NCBI RefSeq assembly: GCF_902459465.1
Contig: NC_047069.1
Location: 2,356,001 to 2,420,000 of the forward strand
Direction of reading: 5' to 3'
Length of the DNA: 64,000 bases
From: Asterias rubens
Lineage: Eukaryota > Echinodermata > Asteroidea > Forcipulatida > Asteriidae
Below are positions 1-10,040 of this stretch, piece by piece (positions within the stretch are counted from its first letter, which is position 1; every line of letters begins with the position of its first letter). The position numbers and the translations under genes were made by a program. The notes beneath the pieces were generated by a model. The model made no database searches. It was given only the letters and a program-made list of their open reading frames with translations, and had not been told where the DNA came from.

Positions 1-590
1 TGACATCAACATTGGTTGGGGATTGTCCCCCCCCCCTTAGTTCCACTGACTAAACATCAGACTCACGTCTCTCAAATGAAGGTGAACATTAAAATACATG
101 TACAACAAATCACCGACTAGATTTTATTTTGGTGGGTTCGGGACAAGTGTGGCACTGACTGTCAGAAAGCCAAACTCGAGGGTTCTCTAGAAATGTATAG
201 TTTGGGTCTATGGGATGAATCTGGAAGTAACCGGGGGCCGGGGAAAGAGGACACCCTGAAGACTTCACTGAGAGATCGAGGGCCCAGGGTGTTTGAGATA
301 GAACGAAACAGTAGCAACCGGAAAGAACCGTCACCAACAGCTGATCAAACCATACTTCGAAGGTATAAAAACTAGAGAGACAGTTGTTTTATCTGCAGTT
401 AGCCTTGGCTGTCCAGAATCCGACTATCAATTTGTGTGGCCATCCTAAAGCATCTTCAGCTCATATTCAGGAGTAGGCCTATGTGGGCATACTATACTAA
501 AGTTGAATCACGCTCTTAAAAAGTATGTTATCATACTCATAATTTAAATTACGGGCAATTTGACTCCCCACACATGGCTAGCGTGTAAGA
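1..590. repeat. Segmental repeat, copy 1 of 3 (left-edge segment)
   Basis: This non-coding stretch recurs at about 32756-33305 and 54757-55365. The 54757 copy is the closer match; the 32756 copy carries more substitutions and small deletions. It includes a C-rich tract near 28-37 and runs on into the hairpin element at 632. Short open frames on both strands are not preserved among the copies, since small indels shift them, so no gene is called. Confidence 0.75.
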
Positions 591-631
591 CAGTAGCTGC
601 ATGTGACGTCATCATGCAGTACAAGGGGTCA

Positions 632-818
632 ATAGACCATTTCGCAAATACTGGGGCGCGCGCGTAAAGCTTGGAATTAGGTGCATTGTGGTCTAGCTGG
701 TGATCAAATATGATCCATATATATCTCACAATGCACCTCATTCATCAGTCTGCGCTTGCGCAATGCACCATCATTCATCAGTCTGCGCTTGCGCAATGGT
801 ATTTGCGAAAAAGTCTAT
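632..818. mobile_element. Hairpin MITE with TIRs, about 187 bp
   Basis: The ends are imperfect inverted repeats: ATAGACCATTTCGCAAATAC on the left, and on the right the reverse complement of ATAGACTTTTTCGCAAATAC. The interior has further inverted and direct repeats around TGCGCTTGCGCAATG. A diverged relative lies at about 27355-27520. In the right-hand copy of this locus the element is split by a 4.76-kb transposon at 55475-60232, so the sequence here is the unfilled site. Confidence 0.65.
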
Positions 819-1512
819 GGGCGGAGTTATCCTTTTGCCGCCAATAAGTACGTCTCAAAGTTAGTTCGCTAAAAGGAACCATTTATTGATGCAGGATTTT
901 ATTTAAAAAGACCGGAGAGTGGGTGGTGGGTCCTGGGGCTATTTTGTAGTTAGTGTGAAATAGCAAAGCTTGATGGAAATAGTGATCCCGAGCTGTCCCG
1001 AGGGGTGGGCGGGGCTGGTGGTGTCTCGTGACACTGGTGGGAGGAGTTACGAAGTTATGATGTCCAACCAATGTTGTTGTTTTTGTTTAGGGTGGTTCTG
1101 ACCTATTGGGATTAGAGGTCACGTATAGTGAAGCAGTTGATCGTTTTGATGAAGATTTGGGATTAAGCGTGTGAGTGTCTTTGGTTTCCCCGGAAATGGT
1201 TTCATTATTGTTGACACTTCATCGAATTAAACCTTTGTGTTTTACAAATAATATGGTGAAGTCCCTTCTCCTATTACTTTTGTCATAGCCCCTATAGTCT
1301 AGATATATGCATTGAACTCATACATGGTTCGGCGCACTGTGTGTAGGAAAACAAACATGTTGATTATTTTGGCCCTAGTAATGAAAACCACGATAAACCT
1401 TTTTTCGTAGAGAGTTAATTTGATGGTTTATTCTTAAAAACTGAAGCCAAATTTGAATAAAGCTTTAGGGAATAAAACAGTTGCCGTTGAATCTTACAAT
1501 TGTTTTCAATCT
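819..1512. other. Non-coding spacer, paralogous to unit 2 and 3 spacers
   Basis: No gene is recognised. The part from about 930 to 1500 has a diverged counterpart at about 13610-14130 and 23420-23950; a shared landmark is GAGGTCACGTATAGTGAAGC at about 1115, 13731 and 23549. It is almost identical to 60330-61023. A 62-codon minus-strand frame at 883-1071 is found in both near-identical copies but shows no recognisable protein features. Confidence 0.6.
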
Positions 1513-1908
1513 ACAAATATAAATATAAACCACAAGGGAAACTAACTGGTTACATTTTGAAATGATGTTTGGGGTGGAACAAAGAATTGACTAGAGTGGG
1601 ATTTGAACCAACGACCTCCGGATTAACGTGCCGGCGCTCTACCAACTGAGCTATCTAGCCCTATATTGGCGGTGTCCCTATTAAAATGTGTCAATATCTT
1701 TGTTCGGGGTGCCAGTCAGAAGCCATACAACCGTTAACTGCCGTGTAGCCAGGGACCACACCCAATTTACGATACAACCTGGGAAGCGGCAGCCAGGGGA
1801 TCACCTTAAGGGGATGCGACTTTTTGTTTCAAATATCAATATAAACCACAAGGGAAACTGACTGGGTAAATTTTGAAATGATTTTTGGGGTTGAACAAAG
1901 AATTGACA
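1513..1908 (-). repeat. tRNA-derived SINE-like repeat, flanked by direct repeats
   Basis: A tRNA-like head (1589-1660, minus strand) is followed on + strand coordinates by about 170 bp of unrelated body. The whole lies between two direct repeats of about 78 bp, at 1513-1590 and 1830-1908, both containing AACCACAAGGGAAACT. This looks like a tRNA-headed retroposon with its tail repeated, or a partial dimer. The right repeat is followed by the reverse complement of its own end, giving a short perfect palindrome at about 1891-1921. Second copy: about 61023-61420. Confidence 0.55.
1589..1660 (-). tRNA. tRNA-like sequence (GTT anticodon position), probably SINE head
   Basis: Read on the minus strand, 72 nt fold as a near-complete cloverleaf. 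The 7-bp acceptor stem (GGCTAGA with TCTAGTC) has one G-T wobble. The D arm closes GCTC with GAGC. The T loop is TTCAAAT. Pol III A-box (TAGCTCAGTTGG) and B-box (GGTTCAAATCC) are intact. The anticodon position reads GTT (Asn), but position 33 is C instead of the near-universal T. There is one mismatch in the anticodon stem and one in the T stem. With the flanking direct repeats, this suggests a tRNA-derived retroposon head or pseudogene rather than a working tRNA. Confidence 0.45.
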
Positions 1909-2286
1909 ATTCTTTGTTCAACCCCTAAAACCGATTTACAAATAACAACATTTTACGCTTGATGATTTGACGTTTAGATTAAAAGAGAAATACCATACTC
2001 TATTTACTTCCCAAAACAGAGTAAACAGCCATTAATTTCAGTATTATTGTTTTAAAATCAAACCAAAGATTTTAAATAAAATTCTCTTCATCACCGATTG
2101 AGTGATTTAGATTGAATAGTAAGTCAAAAAAAAAGGCGCAAAGAAAAAGCAACTTACAAGCTCTTGATATTAGAATAGAGTTACCATGCAGAGTCATGCA
2201 AGTTTTCCGTTTATTACAAAAGAATAGCTGATAATAGATAGCATTATGTTATATTATTCTACCCAACATTATTTACTGTATTCTGG

Positions 2287-2459
2287 GAGAGTTGCGACAA
2301 TTTGCGATTAGAAGCCATTTTGTTCCTAAGAAACGTATGGGCGAACACGGGGTGCCAGACTTGTCTGCGCAGCCATTGGGTTGTGCCGCACTTGGAGACA
2401 ACATGGCGTCCAGCAACCACGTGACCAAAGAAAACTGGTCCCTCCATGTCGCAACTCTC
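2287..2459. mobile_element. MITE with 13-bp perfect TIRs (GAGAGTTGCGACA)
   Basis: The ends GAGAGTTGCGACA and TGTCGCAACTCTC are perfect inverted repeats 173 bp apart. The equivalent spot in units 2 and 3 (about 14470-14530 and 24290-24350) lacks this interior, consistent with insertion. Overlapping frames on both strands exist here and in the second copy at 61797-61969, but they span the element ends and look like chance frames. Confidence 0.6.
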
Positions 2460-2888
2460 TCAATACACAGCTCTGGCCTATGTATCCAAACATTTAGCAA
2501 AGTATCGATATTTCGAAGACGGATATCAGCAGTTAAATCAATTGTTCTGTATTCACTTATCAAGTAAAGAATGTTTTATTATTATTAAACATGGCGTGAT
2601 TATAATAATAATAATTACTTATGATTTTATTTTAAAAGATGTAAATGATTCAAAGTAAGTTAATAGTTGGCGGATAGCAACCATATTAAGATAATTTTGA
2701 TTAATTATTTTCTCTTTTCTCACAGAACTCTTTTCAGAAATGTGATACAAACTTGACGCTCTGCCAATATTTGGATCTAGGATCCGTACAACCTTGTTAG
2801 TATCTAGTATCAATGTTTCGGTTTGCTGTCAACAATCTACAAGTGATTTATCAGAATTATTGGTTACGGTTCTGACTGGAGCCGTTGT
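2460..2888. other. AT-rich non-coding spacer
   Basis: No gene or RNA recognised. The first part has a diverged counterpart downstream of 14520 in unit 2; the rest leads into the 72-bp minisatellite. The near-identical copy is 61970-62397. Confidence 0.5.
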
Positions 2889-3464
2889 CTTCTCATAGTA
2901 CGGTATTTACATGTTACATGAGAGCTGCTAATCATTAACCACTACGCATAGCTCTACATTCTTCTCATAGTACGGTATTTACACGTTACATGAGAGCTGC
3001 TAATCATTAACCACTACGCATAGCTCTACACTCTTCTCATAGTACGGTATTTACATGTTACATGAGAGCTGCTAATCATTAACCACTGCACATAGCTCTA
3101 CATTCTTCTCATAGTACGGTATTTACATGTTACATGAGAGCTGCTAATCATTAACCACTACGCATAGCTCTACATTCTTCTCATAGTACGGTATTTACAT
3201 GTTACATGAGAGCTGCTAATCGTTAACCACTACGCATAGCTCTACATTCTTCTCATAGTACGGTATTTACATGTTACATGAGAGCTGCTAATCATTAACC
3301 ACTACGCATAGCTCTATATTCTTCTCATAGTACGGTATTTACATGTTACATGAGAGCTGCTAATCATAAACCACTACGCATAGCTCTACATTTTTCTCAT
3401 AGTACGGTATTTACATGTTACATGAGAGCTGCTAATCATTAACCACTACGCATAGCTCTACCTT
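2889..3464. repeat. 72-bp minisatellite, 8 units
   Basis: Eight consecutive 72-bp units begin at 2889 and every 72 bases after, each starting CTTCTCATAGTACGG. Units differ by a few substitutions that act as fingerprints, for example CACGTTACATG in unit 2, CACTGCACATAG in unit 3 and AATCGTTAACC in unit 5. Each unit holds AGAGCT and AGCTCT about 20 bases apart, so each could form a small hairpin. The same array with the same variant order is at 62398-62950 and again after the gap at 63075-63578. A shorter array is at 33312-33573. Confidence 0.95.
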
Positions 3465-4791
3465 CTTTGTAATCTATGTGGCTGCTTATGCAAGAACATG
3501 TAGTCTTAAAACCACGTTTGCCTAGCTGGATGGAACTGAACATGAAACTTGGAGTTTCCTCTGACCGGTCTCTGGCTGTGATGTACCTCATAATAATAGA
3601 CCGATTGCGCTAACATTGTTTACATGTGATCATAGACCTGGGGTATAGAAAAACACAGTTACACAAGACATGGGAAGACTCGTACCGATGGACCATAATC
3701 GGCTGTATTCGTTAACTAACAGCGTTTACTAAAAAACGAAGCCCTGTTTTAGTTGAATGTTGTGACATTTATTTAAATAAACGCTGTTTGATAAATCCAG
3801 TTTTCTTCTACAAAAGTTTCTTTTGAGAGTATGGTTAGACTACGTTAATTACCGAGGTTTGAGCGAGCTCACGCGCCGTGAATTTTGCGTTGTGCACGGC
3901 GTGAAGTCGGGCTGTGCCAAGGGAGACCGCGAAGTTGTCCGACTCTAGCTGACAGCTACCCCTTCTAAGTATATAATTTGAAGGTGAAAATAAAGGAATT
4001 TGCAGCTTCTTCAGGAGATTGTGTTTTTTAAATATTGGCCATTAAATATTGGCAGCAAAATCATTACAATGAGGGCAATGTAAACAACACTTTCCGTGCA
4101 CAAACACATGACATTATGTGAACACTCTCGTAGAATTTCCTATATTGGTGGGCTGTGTAACCATTACAACTGGCATTGTTCAGCCACCGGTAAGGTCTCA
4201 TGGTACAAACTCCAGAATTTTATTCAGTGATTTCGAGAAAGAAAAACCTCAATTAAACAAACAAATGCAACAATAATCATGTCTTTTTAACGCACGTTGA
4301 TACGCAGTACGCCGTGTTTGTTGATATGTAATACCTATCTCAGGTCACGTGACGTCTGTAGTGCAATCGGTCTATTGTTATGATTTTACATCATACCACC
4401 TTTAAGTTTGGTAAACCAGCCCAGCAGAGATAAAATCATAAGTGACTCAAAGTAAAGCGAAAATCAAACATTTTATAATAAGGTTATTGGTACGTTTAGA
4501 ATAGTAGTTCACCGTGGATTTGTTGGAATGACAGATTATTCATATTAATTAAATAAATAATAATTTATTCATTTATATTGCGCCCATTCCATAAAATGTA
4601 CACAAGCGCATAACAAAACTGTGGCATTGTTCAGTGATTCATGCTTGAGCCGAGGATGATTATCTTTTAATATTCTTGATGAGAATGCCTTGGTTTTGGT
4701 TAGTCACTATTATTATTGGATGTTGTTAATTTCCAATTGTCATCCACATTTGACATTATTGTATCATTTTCGACCATGACGTCATCGACAT
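3465..4791. other. 3' flank of TRIM A (downstream on minus strand)
   Basis: This region lies downstream of the TRIM A stop. It is closely matched by 33574-34893, which sits in the same position beside the TRIM D pseudogene, and its first 420 bases recur at 63579-64000. The part next to the gene (about 4350-4791) is also related to the flanks of TRIM B and TRIM C. No coding region is recognised. The conserved synteny shows that the duplicated unit includes the 3' flank. Confidence 0.75.
4564..4569 (-). promoter_or_regulatory. Candidate polyadenylation signal for TRIM A
   Basis: AATAAA on the minus strand, about 220 bases after the TRIM A stop. TRIM B and TRIM C have an AATAAA much closer (15275-15280 and 25096-25101, about 75 bases after their stops). 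The equivalent spot in TRIM A has no hexamer, so TRIM A probably uses a longer 3' UTR. Inferred from position only. Confidence 0.35.
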
Positions 4792-6726
4792 TCACAGACG
4801 ATGCAAGACCTTGACCGAGTGACGATCAGCCACGATGAGGTCACCGGTAGGAGTAAACGTCATGTCTAGAGGTGCGTACAAGCCACGAGCTACACAGCCG
4901 ATGTGCTCACCTGGTGCTTCGTAATGATGTATCTCATTGATTCCCCAGCCACCGCAATAAACAGACAAAAAAATGTCTCCAGCATCGTCGCAGCACACAC
5001 CATAAGGTTTGACAGATTTGCCGTTAATGGAGGTGCTGATATTGAACACCTCGTTTCCAAAGAAATCCACACAAACTAGATTCATCTTGCCGAAGTGTGT
5101 GAATACCAGACGCTCCTTGCTTCTTATAGATAGAAAGCAGTCGCTACTTATATCATCATGATGTATTGTGGAAATGATGGATCCATCCATATTATGCAGA
5201 GATATGACCTTTCTCTTACAGTCAGCCACTGCAATCCGATCTTTATTGTCCACAGAAATACCACGAAGTAGACTCTTTGACTGCCCCTCAACTTGATTCT
5301 GTGAGGGTCGGAACTGACGAATGTATCTCAGTTCTCTATCATAAACCTTTACATCTTGTCCATCAGTAACCAGGAGCAGGTCATCAGAGGTCACGGCAAC
5401 ACCATAAGGTTGTATTAGTTTACCGTCCTCTGTTCCACTTTGACCACCTGTAGATTTGTAACTACCCTTTGATGTAAATGTGGATAATAGCCACATGTAT
5501 GTATCAGTAACGACAATGTCACCATTGCTAAAACAAGCAACGTCCCTTGCCAACTTGAACTCCCCCTCACCTTCCCCTTCTTTACCAAACTCTGTCTTCA
5601 CCTCCCACTTCTCTTCCTCTAGTATTTCACCGAGATCTGCATCAGTGACGACATCATGACCTTTGAACCCGATGAATGACTTGCTATGCTGCACTGTTTG
5701 AAACTGAAGCTCTTTGTGGAAGTCTAAGTTGTGCATAACTTTTGGCTTGAGGTCCAGCAGCTCAAAGTTATCAGCATGTTGCATCAAGTCATTGACTGAA
5801 GCTACGATCTGCTCTGCACGGCTCATCTTATCGTGATTGCTGCTCTGTATGCTCTCAAATCCTTCACCTCTTTCTTGACCGATTTGAGTGACTCTTTCTT
5901 GAAGGAGGCGAGATGCATTTCTTATCTTAGTGATTTCTTTTTCCTCCTTAGCCACAATATCTCGAAGAGCCTTGTTGACCATGAGCTGTAATCTACGCTG
6001 TGAGTGCTTGATAGAGTCATCCACTTTTTTGAATTGCTTGCGACACTCATCAAACTTCTGCAAGGCTTCATCAACAGCTCGACGATAAGATCGAATGGAA
6101 TCCTTGATTTCAGAGAGATTGTGGTTGGACGCTCGGTGATCAAAAACAGCACATTTGAGACACACAAGTAATTTACACGTGTCGCAATAGAAACACAGTT
6201 CCTGGTCAGTGTGTTTCCGGCATTTTTGTGCTTCAGTTTTGTCCTTTTCTTTGGGTCGCTCATTTGACACGCCGACAGCATTAACGATTTGATGATGCCT
6301 GTGACTTTTTAATTTTGCGTGGATTGTCAGACATGTCTTGCAATAATTCACCTCACAGTCAACACACTGTGAGACGGCTTCAAGACCTTCGTCGCATCCT
6401 TCACAAGTTGAGACAGGAGGGTCAATGTCCTCCTTCGAACCTTCAAGATTAATGACGTCATCGATAAGTGAGCTTAAGAAAAAGCAGCTAAGAAGATCCG
6501 ACAATCCCCCATCTGGGATTGACGTTTCCTTTTTACACATTGGGCAAATAATAATAACCGTCTTCGGATCCTGTTTTTCTATAAGTTCCTGAAGACATTT
6601 GAAGCAGAAGCTGTGAAGACAGTCCAGTATTTTCGGATCGGTGAACCGACTCAGGCAGATTGGGCATTCGATGTGTACATGTCTAATCTTGCAAGTGGTC
6701 TCAGTGTGTAAAGCAGCTTCGGCCAT
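4792..6726 (-). CDS. TRIM A: RING / B-box / coiled-coil / NHL protein, predicted E3 ubiquitin ligase
   Basis: The gene is a single-exon reading frame of 644 residues. An N-terminal C3HC4 RING is complete: C21, C24, C36, H38, C41, C44, C61, C64. B-box 1 spans about 108-145 (C108, C111, C121, C124, C129, C132, H136, H144). B-box 2 spans about 169-202 (C169, H172, C181, C184, C189, C192, H197, H202). A coiled coil covers about 205-320 and NHL-type propeller repeats about 380-640. There is no filamin-type domain between coiled coil and NHL, unlike TRIM2/TRIM3/TRIM71. By family, the RING binds a ubiquitin-loaded E2, the coiled coil dimerises and the NHL end binds protein or RNA targets, usually in the cytoplasm. 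The start is the only in-frame ATG before the RING, in good context (AAGATGG). The specific substrate and ortholog are unknown; TRIM56 or TRIM32-like relatives are possible. Confidence 0.93.
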   Translation of the reverse strand: MAEAALHTETTCKIRHVHIECPICLSRFTDPKILDCLHSFCFKCLQELIEKQDPKTVIIICPMCKKETSIPDGGLSDLLSCFFLSSLIDDVINLEGSKEDIDPPVSTCEGCDEGLEAVSQCVDCEVNYCKTCLTIHAKLKSHRHHQIVNAVGVSNERPKEKDKTEAQKCRKHTDQELCFYCDTCKLLVCLKCAVFDHRASNHNLSEIKDSIRSYRRAVDEALQKFDECRKQFKKVDDSIKHSQRRLQLMVNKALRDIVAKEEKEITKIRNASRLLQERVTQIGQERGEGFESIQSSNHDKMSRAEQIVASVNDLMQHADNFELLDLKPKVMHNLDFHKELQFQTVQHSKSFIGFKGHDVVTDADLGEILEEEKWEVKTEFGKEGEGEGEFKLARDVACFSNGDIVVTDTYMWLLSTFTSKGSYKSTGGQSGTEDGKLIQPYGVAVTSDDLLLVTDGQDVKVYDRELRYIRQFRPSQNQVEGQSKSLLRGISVDNKDRIAVADCKRKVISLHNMDGSIISTIHHDDISSDCFLSIRSKERLVFTHFGKMNLVCVDFFGNEVFNISTSINGKSVKPYGVCCDDAGDIFLSVYCGGWGINEIHHYEAPGEHIGCVARGLYAPLDMTFTPTGDLIVADRHSVKVLHRL

Positions 6727-6770
6727 CTTGATGAGAATGGGCTCCTGTTACCTGATGAAATAAAACAAGG
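6727..6770 (-). promoter_or_regulatory. Candidate 3' splice site 25 bases upstream of TRIM A start
   Basis: On the minus strand the sequence before the start reads as a pyrimidine-rich tract ending TTTTATTTCATCAG, with the AG at 6752-6753, then 25 bases to the ATG. This fits an intron in the 5' UTR with the whole coding region in the last exon. The same site precedes TRIM C (27132-27133) but is replaced by other sequence in TRIM B. The first exon and promoter are not identified. Confidence 0.5.
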
Positions 6771-9519
6771 ACGTGTTCGTTTTACAATCAGGGAGTGAAC
6801 AATGATGGATAGTTTTAAACGCTAGGTGGCAGCACAATAACTGGGCAATTTGCCTCCTAGGATAAAGACAGGCATTGGTCTTATAAACCCATTTATTACA
6901 TTATATATCATGATAGCATTGGATATATGAGTGTATTATCAATGGTCCGAGGTCATTTAGTATGTCAGCTTGCACTTCCGATCCTTGTACTTCCGAGTGT
7001 GCAAAGTGTATGTACGCCGTTGTTTTATTCATTATGTAATGTGTACATGTACGTGTGAGTTAACTGTGAATCTCCCTGTGAAATGCATGCGAGGTCAAAG
7101 GTGCATTAGGCAACATCCGTTCAGGCTGGTATTTTGGCTTATTCACGTGCCTCGAACACTGATCGAAGTGTTTTCGAAGTGTGACGTCAGACAGGCTAGT
7201 TCGTATGGATACTCAAAAACAAGTGACCATGCCCAGGATTTTTGAACAATGGACTGACACGACTTATTGTGGTATTTGTATGATGCAAATGAGTATGTTA
7301 TTAACAATAATGTCCTTAAATTGTTCCCCTTTTAAACTTTAAACCAAGAATAACACCAACGCCCAGCCGGCAATCACAATGTTTAGCAAGGCCTTTTTCA
7401 TTTTGCAAAGGGTACTCCAGTGGAAAATCTTCAAAGTCTATGGGAATGTTTTGAAGGAGTGCCAAGGTCATGACCGGGCACTGTCATGGCCTGCGTGTCA
7501 TTCAAGGCATTTACATTCTTAATATTATAAATGCACACTGCAAGACTAATAACTTCATATTGTTCAAAACAAAAATGACAAATAAACTAGAATTTTGTGT
7601 TTTCATAAACAAACACTAAAGTGTTCGGGTATCGTCGGGTCAGTGTTGGAATCGCTGAAAAGAATAACTTGTTAATAGCTAGTCAAAATGCAAAGAAATC
7701 AAAATGAAAACGGATTACTTTTATACATTTCATTTTTTTTTTTCTACCACCATAGTTCAACGGGAACTATAAAAAACATGCATACAACGAATATTCACAA
7801 GAAAAAGCCAAGCTGAAAATCATCTTGCGCATGATAGAATTTTTCAAAACAATGAACTTTTGTTATAAACAGATTTCTTAACTTATGACGTCATAGCTAA
7901 GTTCTTATCGAGAGATTTGATTTGAAGTACGTACTTAGTAAACTTACACAAAAAATGTTGTCAGCAGACGAAAGCAAATATTAATTTGTTCACGTCATTA
8001 TCTGTAAAATTAAAGGATGGGGCAATTTTTATTTCATACAGTTCGAACTTGTCGGAAGTCCAGATACTTTAAACCGCTCCCCAAGGCGCCGGGAGATTTT
8101 GTTCAATTTATCTTCAGAAAGGGTCAATATAATCATAAACCATACAGAGCAATATTTTTGTTCGACTTCCTTTTGAGCATCTTCGCTGCAGATCTCGAAA
8201 CTGCACTTAGGGTTACTCACAAGTACATGTACATTATATCGCGTTCAATGAAGCTTGTATAATATATTTTTCAAAATAAGCCATGCCATATGTTGACAAT
8301 TATAAAGTTCTGTTGCTTTAAAACTTTGAATACTCATCAAGTTTCGGTGCATGAAACATTGATGTCTAGATGTCGTTACGTCAAGAACAGTGTGTGCATT
8401 AAATTAAAGGATATTTGCTTTATTTTAAGATAGTGATTTTCCTACAGACGAGCGGGCTGTTAACTTTAGACTATTGAAAGGGGCACTTGTTTTTAATAAA
8501 AATGTAAAACGAAGGCAAATCGAGGAAACGGCAAACCTTAGCCCCTCGTGAATTTTGACTAAAAACATATGAGTTAAGTACTACTTCTACCTGTAAGGTG
8601 TATCATGGAAATAAGGAATGCAACAAAGCGAGTGGAAGTCTGTCACTGGATCCAAAACCATTCCGCTGAAATTTTTTTATTCCCGTTGATCAACCCAACT
8701 GCTTGTATTTTTTCATGTAATTAAAAGTCTTACGAACCACTGAAGTAGGTGACCATCTCAGCGAAACTTTGTCTTTAACTCCACCATCACCATTATGCCA
8801 ACAGAAGGAAACAATTTGACGCCGAACAAGCATTCGTTTCCGTTGCGTAAGTTCCGCCATATTATGTTATTTTCAAGTACGCGCTCATCTTCCCATCAGA
8901 TTGCAAAATGGAGTGGTGATAAAAAAACTATATTGCACGGCTAATATCACTACCTTGGATATAAACGCTATATTTTTCAGTATTCCACTCGCGCTATTAT
9001 AATATGCATTGGTCATCGGCACAGCGTAAAACGGCACACAACAAACTTGGCATCACGCCACTTTAGTGAATACGCACGTAGTCACAACAACAGTGTAAAC
9101 AGACGACATTCTCATTACTGTTTCATTCGTGCTGTATGTAGGCGCATACTACAGGCGTCGGCTATAAACTTTTGAAATCTTCAACTTATGTTTTGAACCT
9201 GGAGTGAAGGTCAAAGTGGGGTCAAGCGTTCAAAGCTCTTTGCAAGACCTTTCCGATAAGGTATGAATTGTTGTAATAGCTTTTGTACTTTTTGAGTTAC
9301 GATTTAAATAATACTCTTTGGATTAGTATATTTATACAACTGATGACGTCATCGTGACGTAACAACTTTTGTATCATGTACTGGTCATTATCTACTGGAG
9401 TTGCCCGAACACCTAATAAACAAATGAATGAACAAGAGGACTTCTTACTAATAGGGTCTGACACTGACATTATTTGTGTTGATCCTAAACTTCACAAACT
9501 TTGAAAACATCGGTTAGTA
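6771..9519. other. 5' flank of TRIM A, duplicated as 5' flank of TRIM D
   Basis: From about 7320 onward this stretch is closely matched by 39111-42380, except for elements inserted in one copy only. No conserved gene is seen. One candidate at 8017-8262 is broken by small indels in the paralog, so it is not called. About 9240-9500 recurs at 19960-20280 and 42050-42370, with the landmark GACGTCATCGTGACGTAACA. Any TRIM A promoter and 5' UTR exon should lie here, but none can be pinned down. Confidence 0.65.
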
Positions 9520-10040
9520 TACACATAATGAATGTTTATGAGTGCAATGGTGCGAATATGTTCATGAGTTGAAAGATGGAATGTTCCATTCAACGAGGCG
9601 GAGCCGAGTTGAATGGACGATTCCAGCTTTCAACGAATGAACATATTCGCACCATTGCACGAATGAAAAACATTCATTATTTGTTTTATATAACATCCAA
9701 GTAGATCTTTGTCATTTTGATTGAAAGATACAACTTTCAAAACGAACAAAGCGTAGGCCTACATTTTTTAATTGTAGAAGCCGAATGCTAGTAATTTTTA
9801 CTAATATGCCTTGCAGTAACACTGCTGCATTACCAAAGACACGCGCACCCAGTGATGTTTTTACTCGGCTTTTTCGTTCCATCCGAAAAGTGCCATTGCA
9901 CGCTGGCAGCGTGCAATGGTACTTTTCGGATGGAACGAAAAAGCACGGTGAGTAACTCAGCGTGCAATGGTACTTTTATTTGCAATCACGTGACGGACAA
10001 TCCTCCAATCAAATGGCAAGGATCTGCTTGGGTGTTATAT
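9520..10040 (+). mobile_element. MITE of about 510 bp with nested palindromes (orientation 1)
   Basis: The element contains two internal palindromes: about 9535-9675, centred on GAGGCGGAGCC, and about 9868-9945, arms containing CATCCGAAAAGT. Paralogous sites at about 20284 and 42380 read straight through without it (for example GGTTAGTTTGGTATAATG at 20277). The same element lies in opposite orientation at 40837-41350, where this locus in turn is empty (about 8930). No protein is expected; a 66-codon frame inside is an artefact of the palindrome. Confidence 0.75.

Noticed and set aside
2259..2658. Frames of 62-96 codons preserved at 61769-62144
   Set aside because: The two copies are nearly identical DNA, so frame preservation is uninformative. 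The frames lie across a MITE with perfect TIRs.
2889..3464. CRISPR-like regular repeat array
   Set aside because: Units are contiguous 72-bp tandem repeats with no unique spacers, in eukaryotic DNA. It is a minisatellite.
4890..6281. Second-frame reading frames inside TRIM A, B and C (for example 5922-6281)
   Set aside because: They lie wholly within the conserved TRIM frame, and their sequences change as expected from selection on the TRIM frame.
8017..8262. An 81-codon frame in the TRIM A 5' flank
   Set aside because: The paralogous sequence at 39895-40140 has indels and substitutions that break the frame, so coding is not supported.
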